64,000 nucleotides of DNA, from NCBI RefSeq assembly GCF_030403505.1, contig NZ_JAUEMJ010000015.1, positions 1-64,000 on the forward strand, read 5' to 3'. The first letter of the stretch is position 1. Each line of letters opens with the position of its first letter. The notes below the pieces were generated by a model. The model did no database searches. It saw only the letters and a list, made by a program, of their open reading frames with translations, and was not told the origin of the DNA. Source of the DNA: Glycomyces tritici. GTDB lineage: Bacteria; Actinomycetota; Actinomycetes; Mycobacteriales; Micromonosporaceae. This document shows positions 63,220-64,000 of this stretch, piece after piece. A program made the position numbers and the translations under genes.

Positions 63220-63483
63220 TTACTTCTCGGCCACGGCGTCCATCTCGCCGTCGCCGTCGGCGTCCACCACGGCGGCGTCGTACTTGCCGTCGCCGTCGTT
63301 GTCCAGCAGCACATGGTCGATGACGCCGTCGCCGTCGACGTCCACGGCCTTCATGTCCGCGGTGCCGTCGCCGTCCACGTCCACGTGGTACTCGACCGAG
63401 CCGTCCTCGTTGCGCCGCACGCCGACCGTCTCGTCGACGCCGTCACCGGTGATGTCCATCTTGTGTACTTCGTCGAAGCCCAT
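63220..63483 (-). CDS. DxDGDG-repeat protein
   Basis: An 87-residue acidic protein that is almost entirely short repeats of the type DxDGDGxxD (VDVDGDGTAD, VDVDGDGVID, LDNDGDGKYD, VDADGDGEMD), as in calcium-binding thrombospondin type-3/dockerin-like loops. No signal peptide or anchor is present, so it is apparently cytosolic, which is unusual. ATG 63483 follows AAGGGG. Function unknown; calcium binding is inferred from the repeats. Confidence 0.85.
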   Translation of the reverse strand: MGFDEVHKMDITGDGVDETVGVRRNEDGSVEYHVDVDGDGTADMKAVDVDGDGVIDHVLLDNDGDGKYDAAVVDADGDGEMDAVAEK

Positions 63484-63575
63484 GAGGCGCCCCTTAACTG
63501 AAGTCGGAAAGTGTTGTCTGCACGATAGCGTGCCTATCCATAGGCAGTGGTACTCGCGTCGGTTAGCGTAGGGAC

Positions 63576-64000
63576 ATGCATGAGGGTCACGGGTTTTCCA
63601 CACGAGCCATCCACGCCGGGCAGGAGCCCGACCCGCTCACCGGCGCGGTCGTCCCGCCCATCTACGCGACCTCGACCTACAAGCAGGACGGCGTCGGGGG
63701 CCTGCGCGGCGGCTACGAGTACTCCCGATCGGGCAACCCGACCCGCACCGCGCTCGAGACCTGCCTGGCCTCCATCGAAGGCGGCACCCGCGGCTTCGCG
63801 TTCGCGTCCGGCCTCGCCGCCGAGGACACCATCCTGAGGGCCCTCCTCGCGCCCGGCGACCACGTCGTCATCCCCGACGACGCCTACGGCGGCACGTTCC
63901 GCCTCTTCGACAAGGTCGCCAAGCGCTGGGGCGTGGAGTACACCGCCGCCCCCATCACCGACGTCGACGCCGTCGCCTCGGCCATGAACGCGCGCACCAA
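63576..64000 (+). CDS. metB: cystathionine gamma-synthase (5' part, cut by the window edge)
   Basis: The open frame runs to base 64000 without a stop. It encodes HEGHGFSTRAIHAGQEPD, PPIYATSTYKQDG, YSRSGNPTRTALE and FAFASGLAAEDTIL, the PLP-dependent Cys/Met-metabolism family; the active-site lysine lies beyond the window. TAGCGT (63564-63569) is six bases before ATG 63576, a leaderless start. It could also be a cystathionine gamma-lyase. Confidence 0.88.
   Translation, partial: MHEGHGFSTRAIHAGQEPDPLTGAVVPPIYATSTYKQDGVGGLRGGYEYSRSGNPTRTALETCLASIEGGTRGFAFASGLAAEDTILRALLAPGDHVVIPDDAYGGTFRLFDKVAKRWGVEYTAAPITDVDAVASAMNART

Overview
The window is 64 kb of very GC-rich (about 70%), gene-dense DNA from an actinomycete chromosome. 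This follows from the gene families present (CrgA, class E sortase, DUF4192, RskA/SigK, DnaE1-type polymerase), the GTG and TTG starts, and the many start codons placed 6-7 bases after a TANNNT box. Conserved neighbourhoods (rhomboid, cyclophilin, CrgA, sortase E, PabA/TrpG; then rpsF-ssb-rpsR-rplI-dnaB) resemble the origin-proximal part of actinomycete chromosomes. A genus cannot be named; Glycomycetales or Micromonosporales is only a guess. No rRNA, tRNA, CRISPR array, prophage or insertion sequence was found.

Layout. 1-3.6 kb: a GGGTC microsatellite, a DoxX-like protein, an AhpD-like protein lacking its cysteines, and a divergent LysR/SDR pair. 3.7-9.4 kb: dnaE, a DUF4192 protein and a MobA-like nucleotidyltransferase. 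9.5-18.7 kb: repeats, then rhomboid protease, cyclophilin, an aminotransferase, PEBP and thiolase, crgA, sortase E, PabA/TrpG and small membrane proteins. 18.8-24.1 kb: a YihY protein with an extra C-terminal domain, a two-component system, and an AhpD-like/membrane protein pair. 24.3-28 kb: four tandem NUDIX hydrolases, TetR and an alpha/beta hydrolase. 28-33.7 kb: gnd, cystathionine beta-synthase, an SRPBCC-ArsR operon with a long palindromic operator, and a secreted GH18 chitinase. 33.7-38.2 kb: an MHYT sensor, a three-gene EspC/WXG100-like cassette, and class I fumarase.

38.5-42.6 kb: rpsF-ssb-rpsR-rplI, a helically phased array of DnaA boxes, and dnaB. 42.6-50.4 kb: a GT87-like membrane protein, an RsbW-like ATPase, GDPD, larB-larC, two tandem PH-domain proteins and a multicopper oxidase. 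50.5-58.2 kb: a large LuxR (LAL) regulator, a divergent MMPL transporter/MarR pair, and a photolyase. 58.2-62.6 kb: a SigK-type island in which sigK and rskA sit beside a fasciclin lipoprotein, a membrane-anchored molybdopterin oxidoreductase and msrA. The sequence shows two matching ECF-type promoters here. The right end holds a VOC protein, a DxDGDG-repeat protein and the start of a cystathionine gamma-synthase gene cut by the window edge.

How the genes work together. DnaE, SSB and DnaB belong to the replisome, and the DnaA boxes may link dnaB to initiator activity. CrgA, sortase E and PabA/TrpG form the conserved envelope and division neighbourhood. Cystathionine beta-synthase and gamma-synthase are both present, which suggests transsulfuration. 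LysR, ArsR, MarR and probably TetR genes each lie next to a clear palindrome that fits autoregulation. The least explained parts are the EspC/WXG-like cassette, the DnaA-box array at dnaB, the pair of 185-bp dispersed repeats, the NUDIX quartet and the repeat expansion at the larB/larC junction.
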